A stretch of 8,216 bases of DNA from an uncultured Eubacteriales bacterium (GTDB lineage Bacteria; Bacillota; Clostridia; UMGS1810), in assembly GCA_900555295.1 (NCBI GenBank), contig USKN01000080.1:1-8216 (forward strand), given 5' to 3'. Made by a program: the position numbers and the translations under genes. The notes beneath the pieces are model-generated. The model did not search any database. It had not been told where the DNA came from and saw only the letters and a program-made list of their open reading frames with translations. Positions 1 to 6,043 of this stretch are shown one piece after another; positions within the stretch are counted from its first letter, which is position 1; every line of letters starts with the position of its first letter.

Positions 1-17
1 TCAATTGCAACTTCTAT

Positions 18-46
18 ATATTACCACAGTTGAAACGATTTGTCAA
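18..46 (-). promoter_or_regulatory. strong sigma-A-type promoter reading out of the left edge
   Basis: On the minus strand the sequence reads TTGACA (41-46), a 17-base spacer, then TAATAT (18-23) with a TGG just before it, an extended -10 element. The -35 is a perfect consensus and the -10 matches 4 of 6. Transcription would start near position 11 and run leftward, so the gene it serves lies outside the window. No gene is seen between this site and the end of yqeG at 116; that stretch is plain AT-rich DNA. Confidence 0.75.
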
Positions 47-115
47 TACTTTTTTGGTGTTTTTCTGTTATTTTATCGCAAAATGTGTATATTTGTATAT
101 TATGCAAAAATCATT

Positions 116-622
116 CTATAATTTTTCTTTTTCTTTTTTGTATTTATGCATAACAGCCTTTTCAAACAAGCGTTTGAATGCAACAAACCCGGTTTCGTTT
201 TCGCCAAGCGCCGTAACAAGCACCGTATAAAACCCTATTCTGTTACCACCGAATATATCGGTAAATATTTGATCGCCCACCAAACATATCTCATCCGGAT
301 TAAGCATAAAAGAACTTTGAACACGTTTTAAATGCTTTTTAAACGGTTTATATGCCCTATACACATATATATCCGTCAAGCCGTCGCAAAACTTTTTTAC
401 GCGCTCTTTTTTATTGTTGGAAACAATAGCCGTTTTTATACCTGATTTTTTTAAATTACTCAAATATTGTTTAATATTTTGAGGAGCAGTTTCCTCTGTA
501 TGTGTAGCAAGTGTATTATCAATATCAAAAATGATACCTTTTATACCTTTTTTTATTAAAAATTCAGCTGTTATATCTAATACACTGTCTGCCGTTTTAT
601 TGGGATAAAGTTTATTTGGCAT
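116..622 (-). CDS. yqeG: YqeG family HAD-IIIA phosphatase
   Basis: A 168-residue soluble HAD-superfamily phosphatase, full length for the YqeG family. All four HAD motifs are visible: the DxD nucleophile motif DIDNTL at residues 33-38 (Asp33, Asp35), motif II Ser68 in IVSNN, motif III Lys92 in AYKPFKK, and motif IV VGDQIFTD with Asp117 and Asp122. From family knowledge, YqeG proteins are related to the mitochondrial phosphatidylglycerophosphate phosphatase Gep4, so a role in phosphatidylglycerol synthesis is possible, but the bacterial substrate is not settled and nothing here shows it. The start at 622 has AGGAGG at 631-636, eight bases upstream. The basic, Lys-rich C-terminus (KYKKEKEK) could help membrane association. 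A terminator lies directly upstream of the ribosome binding site, so expression may depend on read-through. Confidence 0.9.
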   Translation of the reverse strand: MPNKLYPNKTADSVLDITAEFLIKKGIKGIIFDIDNTLATHTEETAPQNIKQYLSNLKKSGIKTAIVSNNKKERVKKFCDGLTDIYVYRAYKPFKKHLKRVQSSFMLNPDEICLVGDQIFTDIFGGNRIGFYTVLVTALGENETGFVAFKRLFEKAVMHKYKKEKEKL

Positions 623-641
623 ATTCCGTGCCTCCTTTTAG

Positions 642-674
642 AAAAAGAGACGAAAGCTTGTACGCCTTCGTCCC
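642..674 (-). terminator. intrinsic terminator after rpsU-yqeY
   Basis: On the minus strand an 11-bp stem (arms 664-674 and 647-657, two G-U pairs) closes a 6-base loop (658-663) and is followed by TTTTT at 642-646. It lies 30 bases past the yqeY stop codon and should end the rpsU-yqeY transcript. Its U-tract stops only five bases before the yqeG Shine-Dalgarno sequence (631-636), leaving no room for a separate yqeG promoter downstream of the hairpin. Confidence 0.85.
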
Positions 675-703
675 GTTGCAACACAAATTATTTTTATTAA
701 AAT

Positions 704-1147
704 CTAATTTAAATATTTTCTTGCTACTTCATTTACCATTCTGCCGTCAGCTCTGCCCTTAACTTTAGGCATAACTTCCGCCATAATTTTGCCCATATCT
801 TTCATAGTATATGCTCCTGTAGCCTCTACTGCATGTTTTACAATTTCGTCTAACTCGTCACTCGATAATTGGGAAGGCAAATACCCCATAATAATTTCTA
901 TTTCGGTTTTAAGCTGATTTATTAAATCATCTCTGCCGCTTTTTTCATATTCCGGCAAAACATCTTTTCTCTTTTTAAGCTCTTTGGAAATTACTTCCGT
1001 AACACCGTCATCATCAAGCTCAATTCGCTTATCGACTTCAATTTGTTTAATTGCAGCCCTGATAGTTGTTACGGTATTTTTTTTAACCGTATCTTTAGCT
1101 TTCATGGAGAGTTTTAAATCTTGTGCCAATCTTTCTTTTAAGCCCAT
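704..1147 (-). CDS. yqeY: GatB/YqeY domain protein
   Basis: A 147-residue helical protein of the YqeY family, related to the C-terminal domain of the GatB subunit of tRNA-dependent amidotransferase. Family features seen are the N-terminal LKERLAQDLKLSMKAKD, the Lys-rich KELKKRKDVLPEYEKSGR segment, the central GYLPSQLS, and the C-terminal KGRADGRMVNEVARKYL. The exact role is unknown; a link to tRNA or translation is inferred from the GatB resemblance and from the frequent pairing with rpsU. I place the start at ATG 1147 because AGGAGG at 1157-1162 is nine bases upstream. A GTG at 1156 in the same frame abuts the Shine-Dalgarno sequence and is an unlikely start. The gene begins 34 bases after the rpsU stop, so the two form an operon. 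Confidence 0.92.
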   Translation of the reverse strand: MGLKERLAQDLKLSMKAKDTVKKNTVTTIRAAIKQIEVDKRIELDDDGVTEVISKELKKRKDVLPEYEKSGRDDLINQLKTEIEIIMGYLPSQLSSDELDEIVKHAVEATGAYTMKDMGKIMAEVMPKVKGRADGRMVNEVARKYLN

Positions 1148-1181
1148 TTGCAACACCCTCCTGCATTAAAATTTAAATTTA

Positions 1182-1358
1182 TTATTTATAAGAACGTTTT
1201 CTTGCAGCTTCAGACTTTTTCTTACGTCTTACACTCGGTTTTTCATAGTGTTCTCTTTTTCTGATTTCAGATAACACACCGGATTTTGCGCACTGTCTTT
1301 TAAATCTTCTGAGTGCACTGTCTAATGATTCATTATCCTTAATTCTGATTTCTGACAT
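1182..1358 (-). CDS. rpsU: 30S ribosomal protein S21
   Basis: A 58-residue, very basic protein. It begins MSEIRIKDNESLDSALRRFK, continues with RQCAKSGVLSEIRKREHYEK and ends in the Arg/Lys-rich PSVRRKKKSEAARKRSYK, the classic bacterial S21 pattern and length. S21 sits on the 30S platform near the 3' end of 16S rRNA and supports translation initiation. The start ATG at 1356-1358 has a double GGAGGGAGGG ribosome binding site at 1366-1375, seven bases away. It is the first gene after a perfect-consensus promoter (1435-1463) with a leader of roughly 70 bases, and is followed by yqeY, the arrangement also known in Bacillus. Confidence 0.97.
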   Translation of the reverse strand: MSEIRIKDNESLDSALRRFKRQCAKSGVLSEIRKREHYEKPSVRRKKKSEAARKRSYK

Positions 1359-1434
1359 TAAAATTCCCTCCCTCCGCTATTACAATCGTGTTTTTTAACA
1401 CATAACGGGATTAGACAAAATTTACACAAGAATA

Positions 1435-1463
1435 ATTATACAATCATTTGGAAATAATGTCAA
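1435..1463 (-). promoter_or_regulatory. perfect-consensus promoter of rpsU-yqeY
   Basis: The minus strand reads TTGACA (1458-1463), exactly 17 bases, then TATAAT (1435-1440): both hexamers match consensus completely. Transcription should start near 1428, giving an rpsU leader of about 70 bases. That leader holds one small hairpin (GTGTT AAAA AACAC, roughly 1390-1403) and the strong ribosome binding site. High constitutive output fits a ribosomal protein gene. Confidence 0.92.
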
Positions 1464-1492
1464 GGCTTTTTTCATATTTTTAATTAAATTTA

Positions 1493-2077
1493 TTATTTTA
1501 AATACATATTTATATATGCCGCCATAACAGCATATCCTATTTCACTAAAGTGCAAACCGTCGTTTGGCTGCATTATTACCTCGGTTGATGATGAAAAATA
1601 TTCACACTTATCCAATTCTATGCATTTTATATTATTTTTTAAAGCAAAATCTCTTACAAATTTCACCGCATTATTAACTCTGTCCGCGTAGCCGCAATTG
1701 GATTTGTTTTTATCGACTGTGACGTGCGGCGGTGTGCAAACATATATTACGGCATTTTTTGAATCAGCTTGCAATAATTTAATTAAAGTACAATAATCAT
1801 CATTACCGTCAACCCGGCCTATAGGATCCAGTCCGCCGTTTGTCCCTAACATTACTATTATTATGTCCGCGTCGGAAACATCCACATTGCCGCTTTTATA
1901 ATAATTAAGATATGATGTCGGTGTATATCCGCATTTGCCGCAATTTACAACTTCGGCATTTGTTATTTTTTGCAGAAAATACGGGTAACTCTTTTCGTGT
2001 ACGTTTGCTATACCTCTTTTTCCGAGCACACCGTAATCTCCCTCCGTTAAACTGTCGCCTATACAAACAATTTTCAT
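1493..2077 (-). CDS. SGNH/GDSL-family hydrolase
   Basis: A 194-residue single-domain SGNH hydrolase, probably an esterase or deacetylase. Block I is GDSLTEG at residues 7-13 with nucleophile Ser9, block II has Gly47 in VNCGKCG, block III is GTNGG with Asn80 (usually GxND), and block V is NDGLHFSE with Asp173 and His176, so the catalytic set Ser-Gly-Asn-His plus Asp is complete. There is no signal peptide or membrane segment, so it is predicted cytoplasmic. The substrate cannot be told from sequence. Seven or more cysteines are more than usual for the fold. ATG 2077 is the first possible start in frame, because TAA lies two codons upstream. The only good Shine-Dalgarno (2118-2123) is 40 bases away, across an inverted repeat. 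No clear promoter or terminator of its own is seen. Confidence 0.88.
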   Translation of the reverse strand: MKIVCIGDSLTEGDYGVLGKRGIANVHEKSYPYFLQKITNAEVVNCGKCGYTPTSYLNYYKSGNVDVSDADIIIVMLGTNGGLDPIGRVDGNDDYCTLIKLLQADSKNAVIYVCTPPHVTVDKNKSNCGYADRVNNAVKFVRDFALKNNIKCIELDKCEYFSSSTEVIMQPNDGLHFSEIGYAVMAAYINMYLK

Positions 2078-2088
2078 ATTTTATATGT

Positions 2089-2123
2089 GGTATATTATAT
2101 TTAAAATATACCTGCACCCTCCT
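2089..2123 (-). promoter_or_regulatory. distant ribosome binding site and 8-bp inverted repeat before the SGNH hydrolase gene
   Basis: AGGAGG lies at 2118-2123 on the minus strand, 40 bases before ATG 2077. Between them is a perfect inverted repeat, GGTATATT (2105-2112) and AATATACC (2089-2096), around an 8-base AT loop. If the hairpin forms, the linear distance shrinks to about 16 bases. The repeat could instead be a repressor operator, since it contains TATAAT (2094-2099), although no matching -35 is present. Confidence 0.5.
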
Positions 2124-2127
2124 CTCT

Positions 2128-2175
2128 AAAAAAATAAATTAAACAAGCTCCGCAACATTATTTGTTATGAAGCTT
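2128..2175 (-). terminator. probable intrinsic terminator after tRNA-Arg
   Basis: Starting nine bases past the tRNA 3' end, the minus strand folds 2169-2175 against 2145-2151 (7 bp, one G-U). An inner AACA/TGTT stem (2163-2166 with 2154-2157) surrounds a 5-base loop. A T-rich run follows, ending in seven Ts at 2128-2134. The main U-run is separated from the stem by about ten bases, so efficiency may be modest. It would close the purB-wecG-thyX-kinase-tRNA transcript. Confidence 0.6.
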
Positions 2176-2183
2176 TTTTGTTA

Positions 2184-2260
2184 TGGTATGCCCGATGCGA
2201 TTCGAACGCACGACACATAGCGTCGGAGGCTATTGCTCTATCCAGCTGAGCTACGGGCAC
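2184..2260 (-). tRNA. tRNA-Arg (anticodon CCG)
   Basis: A complete 77-nt cloverleaf on the minus strand. The acceptor stem is GTGCCCG/CGGGCAT, the D stem GCTC/GAGC, the anticodon stem ATAGC/GCTAT with loop CTCCGAC, the variable loop GTGTC, and the T stem GTGCG/CGCAT with loop TTCGAAT. Discriminator A and an encoded CCA (2184-2186) follow. The anticodon is at 2224-2226 and reads CGG codons. The first acceptor pair is a G-U wobble, as is the outer T-stem pair. It sits 33 bases after the thymidylate-kinase-like gene with no promoter visible between, so it is probably cut out of the operon transcript. Confidence 0.96.
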
Positions 2261-2262
2261 AT

Positions 2263-2293
2263 ATATGGCGGCAGTACATATGTACTGCCATAT
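2263..2293. repeat. 20-bp perfect palindrome in an extended hairpin between the kinase gene and tRNA-Arg
   Basis: Positions 2270-2289 read GGCAGTACATATGTACTGCC, identical to their own reverse complement. The flanks ATATGG (2263-2268) and CCATAT (2288-2293) can extend the stem if a CGG triplet bulges. The structure begins directly after the stop codon of the kinase gene and ends two bases before the tRNA. There is no U-run, so it is not an ordinary terminator. A role in RNA processing or in protecting the mRNA 3' end is inference. Confidence 0.7.
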
Positions 2294-2980
2294 TTAATTT
2301 TTATCTATTACGCGACATACTTTTTTATATATCTCATCCGAAATATCATCTATTGAACGTATTTTACCGTCATTTACACATTTAACCACATCCCAATTAT
2401 ATTTTTGGGCAACAAATACTGCATTATTATACGATTCGTTTAAAAATTGCTCATCGCTTTCGTGTATGTCCAAAACAGATGAATTATTTATTTTATTGGG
2501 ACGGTCTGCCATAAGTTTTTTGGCATAATCAACCGGCATATCCAAAAAAATAACTATATCCGGCTGCGGTAATTTAAGTTTTACATATTCAAAATCATAC
2601 AGCCAATCCAAAAAAGCATTTTTTTCATCTGCGTTTTTTATTTTAGCCGCCTGGTGAATCATATTTGAGGTTGTGTATCTGTCGGCTATTACAATATTTC
2701 CGTCGGAGAATATATTGCTCCATTCGCCGTAAACCGACGCAACCCTGTCAACGGCAAAAAACGATGACGCCGCATACGGGCTTACATGATCAGCCTTCGC
2801 ACCGAAATCGCCGTTTAAATACATTTTAACAACCGCTGAACTCGGTGAAGAATAATTTGGGAACTCAATGCATTCTACATTTGAATAACTCTGTTTTAAT
2901 CTTTGTTTCAAAAGTTTTGACTGCGTTGCTTTACCGCTACAGTCAACACCCTCTATAACCGCAAGTACTGTTTTTTTCAT
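2294..2980 (-). CDS. thymidylate kinase-like P-loop nucleoside monophosphate kinase
   Basis: A 228-residue protein of the thymidylate kinase family (dTMP + ATP to dTDP + ADP). It has a P-loop EGVDCSGKATQ at residues 10-20, FPNY at 40-43, FFAVDR at 74-79 and the DRY motif ADRYTTSN at 99-106. The P-loop carries Cys14 where canonical enzymes have Gly. After the P-loop it has the FPxY-type segment seen in eukaryote-like TMP kinases instead of the REPGGT segment of the common bacterial Tmk. It is also longer than the usual 205-215 residues. It begins two bases after the thyX stop (AGGTGA inside the end of thyX can serve as ribosome binding site), so the two are translationally coupled. That supports dTMP as substrate, although another deoxynucleotide is possible. 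Confidence 0.82.
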   Translation of the reverse strand: MKKTVLAVIEGVDCSGKATQSKLLKQRLKQSYSNVECIEFPNYSSPSSAVVKMYLNGDFGAKADHVSPYAASSFFAVDRVASVYGEWSNIFSDGNIVIADRYTTSNMIHQAAKIKNADEKNAFLDWLYDFEYVKLKLPQPDIVIFLDMPVDYAKKLMADRPNKINNSSVLDIHESDEQFLNESYNNAVFVAQKYNWDVVKCVNDGKIRSIDDISDEIYKKVCRVIDKN

Positions 2981-2982
2981 TT

Positions 2983-3744
2983 TTAATTATCACCTAAAAA
3001 CAATTTTCTTTTTTGAGCCGCTTTTCCGCAGCTCATACTGCCCTCGGGACAAGCACCGCTTACACATCTCGGTCCCGCGTTTTTAAATAATGTGGGCGCA
3101 ACAGGTTTTACAAGTTTAAGCATTTCACACGCAAGTTCTCTTATTTCCCATTGTGCTCTTTCACAGCAACGATGATTAAAGAAATTAATGAGTGAGCGTG
3201 CATTGAGCGTTACAATCATTTTGGTTTCACAGGCATTTGGAAGTACATATCTTGCATCTTCAATCGCCTTTTTCTCCGCCGCTGTCTTTGCCGCCTTTTC
3301 GGTCATACCGTCGGCAATCATTTGAGGATAATGTTTTTTATAAAGTATATCGGCAAGTTTATTATACGAATTAACATCATCTTGCATTGCTTTTAAAAAT
3401 TCTTCTTTTGCCTCCGGAATTTGAGCTATTTCGGGAGGCGTTACAAATTCAAACTTACCTTCGTTTACATATCGCTGCGATTTAACGCTGTAACTTGCAA
3501 TTCTGTGTCTTGTAAATTGCGCAAGCAAACTGCGCGAAACACCCTCTATACCAAATGTAAATGAAATATGTTCAATGGGACTTTCGTGTCCCATGGACAT
3601 TAAACGTTCAAGAAATTTTTTTGTTTTTTCTTCATCAAGACCATTCATTATACCATCAACGCCCGATGACGAATAACACAATTTTGCGGCTGCCGCAACA
3701 ATTTTTTCGCAATCAGGATTATATTGTAAAAGTTCTACCTTCAT
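2983..3744 (-). CDS. thyX: FAD-dependent thymidylate synthase ThyX
   Basis: A 253-residue flavin-dependent thymidylate synthase. It makes dTMP from dUMP using methylene-tetrahydrofolate, FAD and NADPH, replacing ThyA. The ThyX signature RHRxxSxxxxSxR is exact at residues 79-91 (Arg79, His80, Arg81, Ser84, Ser89, Arg91). Upstream is GHESPIEH at 52-59, and toward the C-terminus LNARSLINFF and RAQWEIRELA hold the conserved substrate-binding arginines. The tail contains three cysteines (227, 232, 239) in GPRCVSGACPEGSMSCGK; a metal site is possible but unproven. The start at 3744 has GAGG about ten bases upstream. It lies 25 bases after the wecG-type gene and is coupled to the following kinase gene, which would take dTMP to dTDP. 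The enzyme normally works as a tetramer in the cytoplasm. Confidence 0.97.
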   Translation of the reverse strand: MKVELLQYNPDCEKIVAAAAKLCYSSSGVDGIMNGLDEEKTKKFLERLMSMGHESPIEHISFTFGIEGVSRSLLAQFTRHRIASYSVKSQRYVNEGKFEFVTPPEIAQIPEAKEEFLKAMQDDVNSYNKLADILYKKHYPQMIADGMTEKAAKTAAEKKAIEDARYVLPNACETKMIVTLNARSLINFFNHRCCERAQWEIRELACEMLKLVKPVAPTLFKNAGPRCVSGACPEGSMSCGKAAQKRKLFLGDN

Positions 3745-3769
3745 TTTATTAAAACCTCACAATCATATG

Positions 3770-4504
3770 TTATTTAAACCTTTTGCCTTTAAATAAAACA
3801 GTTAAACCAAATTTAGGCAAATCCATCATTCTGCCAAATCTTGACGGCTGTTTTGCAAGGCGATACAGCCACTCTATACCGTGACGGCAATAAAAATCGG
3901 GGGCCCTTTGCGCCGTGCCCGCAAACACATCAAGACTGCCGCCTATTCCGAGGCAGCAATGAACATCAAGTTTATCTTTATTTTCATATATCCACATTTC
4001 CTGTTTGGGTGCACCGAGGCACACAAACAAAACGTCAGGCTTTTTTTGATTAATATCGTCAATTATTTTCTTTTCTTTTTCAGCGTCAAAATATCCGTCG
4101 GCAGTACCGGCAATTTTTATTCCGGGGTTATTTTTTTGTATGTTTTCCGCCGCTTTTTCAGCAACTCCCGGCTTTGCTCCAAACAAGTAAAGCGAATACC
4201 CGTATTTAGCCATTTTTTCAATAAGTTTAACCGCAGTATCATATCCTGCGCATCTTTCGGATATCGGGTTTTTAAGAATATGCGACGCATAAACAACACC
4301 TATACCGTCGGCCGTTAATATTGATGCCGAATTTAATACGTTGCAAAACTCCTTGTTGCGATATGCGTTCATTAAAATTTCGGAGTTAGGAGTAAAAACA
4401 TACTTACACTTTTCTCCGTCTTGTATAAACCTAATTATCATATCCGACGCTTGTTCAACATTAACCTTATCTATTTCGGTTCCGAGAATATTTACTTTAT
4501 CCAT
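3770..4504 (-). CDS. WecG/TagA/CpsF family glycosyltransferase (GT26)
   Basis: A 244-residue GT26 glycosyltransferase, the usual family length. Motifs in order: TPNSE at 38-42 with Thr38, TADGIG at 64-69 with Asp66 (likely equivalents of the TagA catalytic Thr and Asp), ERCAGYD at 83-89, the Rossmann-like LFGAKPGVAEKA, PDVLFVCLGAPKQEMWI, and GIGGSLDVFAGTAQRAP. The C-terminal HGIEWLYRLAKQPSRFGRM is an Arg-rich appendage used for membrane contact. TagA adds ManNAc to undecaprenyl-diphospho-GlcNAc in wall teichoic acid linkage synthesis, while WecG and CpsF act in other surface polysaccharides, so the exact sugar is open. GGAGG lies eight to nine bases before ATG 4504. It starts 24 bases after purB and 25 bases before thyX, with no other envelope gene nearby. 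Confidence 0.92.
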   Translation of the reverse strand: MDKVNILGTEIDKVNVEQASDMIIRFIQDGEKCKYVFTPNSEILMNAYRNKEFCNVLNSASILTADGIGVVYASHILKNPISERCAGYDTAVKLIEKMAKYGYSLYLFGAKPGVAEKAAENIQKNNPGIKIAGTADGYFDAEKEKKIIDDINQKKPDVLFVCLGAPKQEMWIYENKDKLDVHCCLGIGGSLDVFAGTAQRAPDFYCRHGIEWLYRLAKQPSRFGRMMDLPKFGLTVLFKGKRFK

Positions 4505-4528
4505 TTAATAAACCTCCATTTTTTACAA

Positions 4529-5962
4529 TTACACGTTAAGTTCCGATTTTAAACCCAACACCTGTGAGTTTTTATCGAGTATGGGTTTTACAACACCGTC
4601 TACAAATTCTATTGTTTGCTGCGGTGCTCTGCCTACATAATTTTCGGGTTTTAACACAGCTTTGAGCTCGTTCATATCAAGATTAAAGCTTTTATCCGCC
4701 GCAATACGTTCAATAAGGTCATTGGGTTTGCCCTCAACCTTAACAACACTTCCGGCCTGCATTGAATATACGCGGATTTTTTCGTGAAGTTCCTGTCTGT
4801 CGCCGCCTTTTTTTACCGCCTGCATCATTATATTTTCGGTAGCCATAAACGGCAGTTCATTATCTATATGGCTTTTTATTACTTTGGGATATACAACAAG
4901 TCCGTCAACAACATTTAAGTATATTCCAAGCACCGCGTCCGTTGCCAAAAATGCCTCCGCAACAGAAAGACGTTTATTTGCCGAATCGTCAAGAGTACGT
5001 TCAAACCACTGCGTTGATGCCGTAATTGCCGGATTAACAGCCTCACATATAACGTACCGTGCAAGCGATGAAATTCTTTCGCTTCGCATAGGATTACGTT
5101 TATAAGCCATTGCCGACGAGCCGATTTGACTTTTTTCAAACGGTTCTTCAATTTCTTTTAAATGCTGTAAAAGGCGTATATCGTTTGAAAATTTATATGC
5201 GCTCTGTGCAATACTGCTTAAAACGCTTAACATTTGCCAATCAAGCTTACGGGGATATGTTTGTCCCGAAACTGCAAACACCCCGCTATATCCCATTTTT
5301 TCGGCAACAAGCTTGTCAAGTTTTTTTACCTTTTCGTGGTCACCGTCAAACAGTTCAAGAAAACTTGCCTGAGTACCTGTTGTACCCTTTGAGCCGAGAA
5401 GTTTTGCCTTTGAAAGCAAAAAGTCAACATCTTCCAAATCCATAACAAGTTCCTGTATCCACAGGCACGCTCTTTTGCCCACCGTTGTAAGCTGTGCGGG
5501 CTGAAAATGTGTAAAGCCAAGTGTGGGCATATCCTTATATTTAACCGCAAATTTTGAAAGCTCTGCTATTACATTAATAAGTTTTGTTCTTATAAGGTGC
5601 ATTGCCTCGGTCATAATAATAATATCCGTGTTGTCTCCTACATAACAGGAAGTTGCACCCAGATGGATGATTCCTTTTGCTTTCGGACACTGTACACCAT
5701 ATGCATAAACATGGGACATAACATCATGGCGAACTTCCTTCTCGCGGGCTTTTGCCACATCATAATTAATATCTTCTGCATGGGCTTTCAGTTCATCGAT
5801 CTGCTCCTGTGTGATCGGAAGTCCCAGCTCCTTCTCGGTCTCTGCCAGTGCGATCCACAGCTTTCTCCAGGTGCGGAATTTCTTATCCGGGGAAAAGATG
5901 TACTGCATCTCCTTGCTTGCGTAGCGCTCGGATAAGGGGCTTACGTATCTGTCTGTACTCAT
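4529..5962 (-). CDS. purB: adenylosuccinate lyase, compositionally mosaic gene
   Basis: A 477-residue adenylosuccinate lyase of the fumarase/aspartase superfamily. It acts twice in purine synthesis, releasing fumarate from SAICAR and from adenylosuccinate. Visible motifs are RHDVMSH at 78-84, GATSCYVGDNTD at 102-113, THFQPAQ at 151-157 with the catalytic His152, and the signature loop SSAMAYKRNP at 282-291 holding the catalytic Ser. That loop has Ala286 where many relatives have Pro. The start at 5962 has AGGAG about eight bases upstream. The protein reads as intact and full length, but its first roughly 100 codons are G+C-rich with CTG and ATC codons, while the rest uses AT-rich codons such as CTT, ATA, AGA and AAA. 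This suggests recombination or an assembly join. wecG follows after 24 bases. Confidence 0.95.
   Translation of the reverse strand: MSTDRYVSPLSERYASKEMQYIFSPDKKFRTWRKLWIALAETEKELGLPITQEQIDELKAHAEDINYDVAKAREKEVRHDVMSHVYAYGVQCPKAKGIIHLGATSCYVGDNTDIIIMTEAMHLIRTKLINVIAELSKFAVKYKDMPTLGFTHFQPAQLTTVGKRACLWIQELVMDLEDVDFLLSKAKLLGSKGTTGTQASFLELFDGDHEKVKKLDKLVAEKMGYSGVFAVSGQTYPRKLDWQMLSVLSSIAQSAYKFSNDIRLLQHLKEIEEPFEKSQIGSSAMAYKRNPMRSERISSLARYVICEAVNPAITASTQWFERTLDDSANKRLSVAEAFLATDAVLGIYLNVVDGLVVYPKVIKSHIDNELPFMATENIMMQAVKKGGDRQELHEKIRVYSMQAGSVVKVEGKPNDLIERIAADKSFNLDMNELKAVLKPENYVGRAPQQTIEFVDGVVKPILDKNSQVLGLKSELNV
5590..5665. other. composition boundary inside purB
   Basis: Hand-counted G+C in 60-base blocks is about 32% at 5521-5580, 37% at 5581-5640, 45% at 5641-5700, 58% at 5821-5880 and 53% at 5881-5940. 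A block in purF (6541-6600) reaches 75% and one in thyX (3361-3420) is 30%. Codon endings change across residues 100-125 of PurB, which include the nearly invariant GATSCYVGDNTD block. This is the natural place for either homologous recombination or a false assembly overlap. Confidence 0.65.
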
Positions 5963-5990
5963 GTTTTCTCTCCTCTTTGTTTTTCCATTT

Positions 5991-6019
5991 ATTTTACTAT
6001 ATTTCCCGCCATATCACAA
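5991..6019 (-). promoter_or_regulatory. possible purB promoter
   Basis: In the 81-base gap between purF and purB the minus strand reads TTGTGA (6014-6019), a 17-base spacer, then TAAAAT (5991-5996). Matches to consensus are 4 of 6 and 5 of 6. Transcription would start near 5984, about 20 bases before purB. No terminator is seen after purF, so purB may also be reached by read-through. Confidence 0.5.
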
Positions 6020-6043
6020 TCTTATTTTCCGGGCTTATTTTTC

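Noticed and set aside
1905..2117. A 70-codon frame starting GTG at 2117, directly after the AGGAGG at 2118-2123.
   Set aside because: The start has no spacing from the Shine-Dalgarno, and the frame overlaps the SGNH gene in another phase; the product is Arg/Cys-rich and unlike any known protein.
2184..2260. tRNA-Arg as an integration site for a genomic island.
   Set aside because: No integrase, no repeat of the tRNA 3' end and no change in composition is seen next to it within the window.
3881..4318. A 145-codon plus-strand frame opposite the wecG-type gene, and similar long plus-strand frames opposite purB and purF.
   Set aside because: They are antisense to clearly conserved genes, lack ribosome binding sites and show low-complexity hydrophobic or Arg/Cys-rich translations typical of shadow frames.
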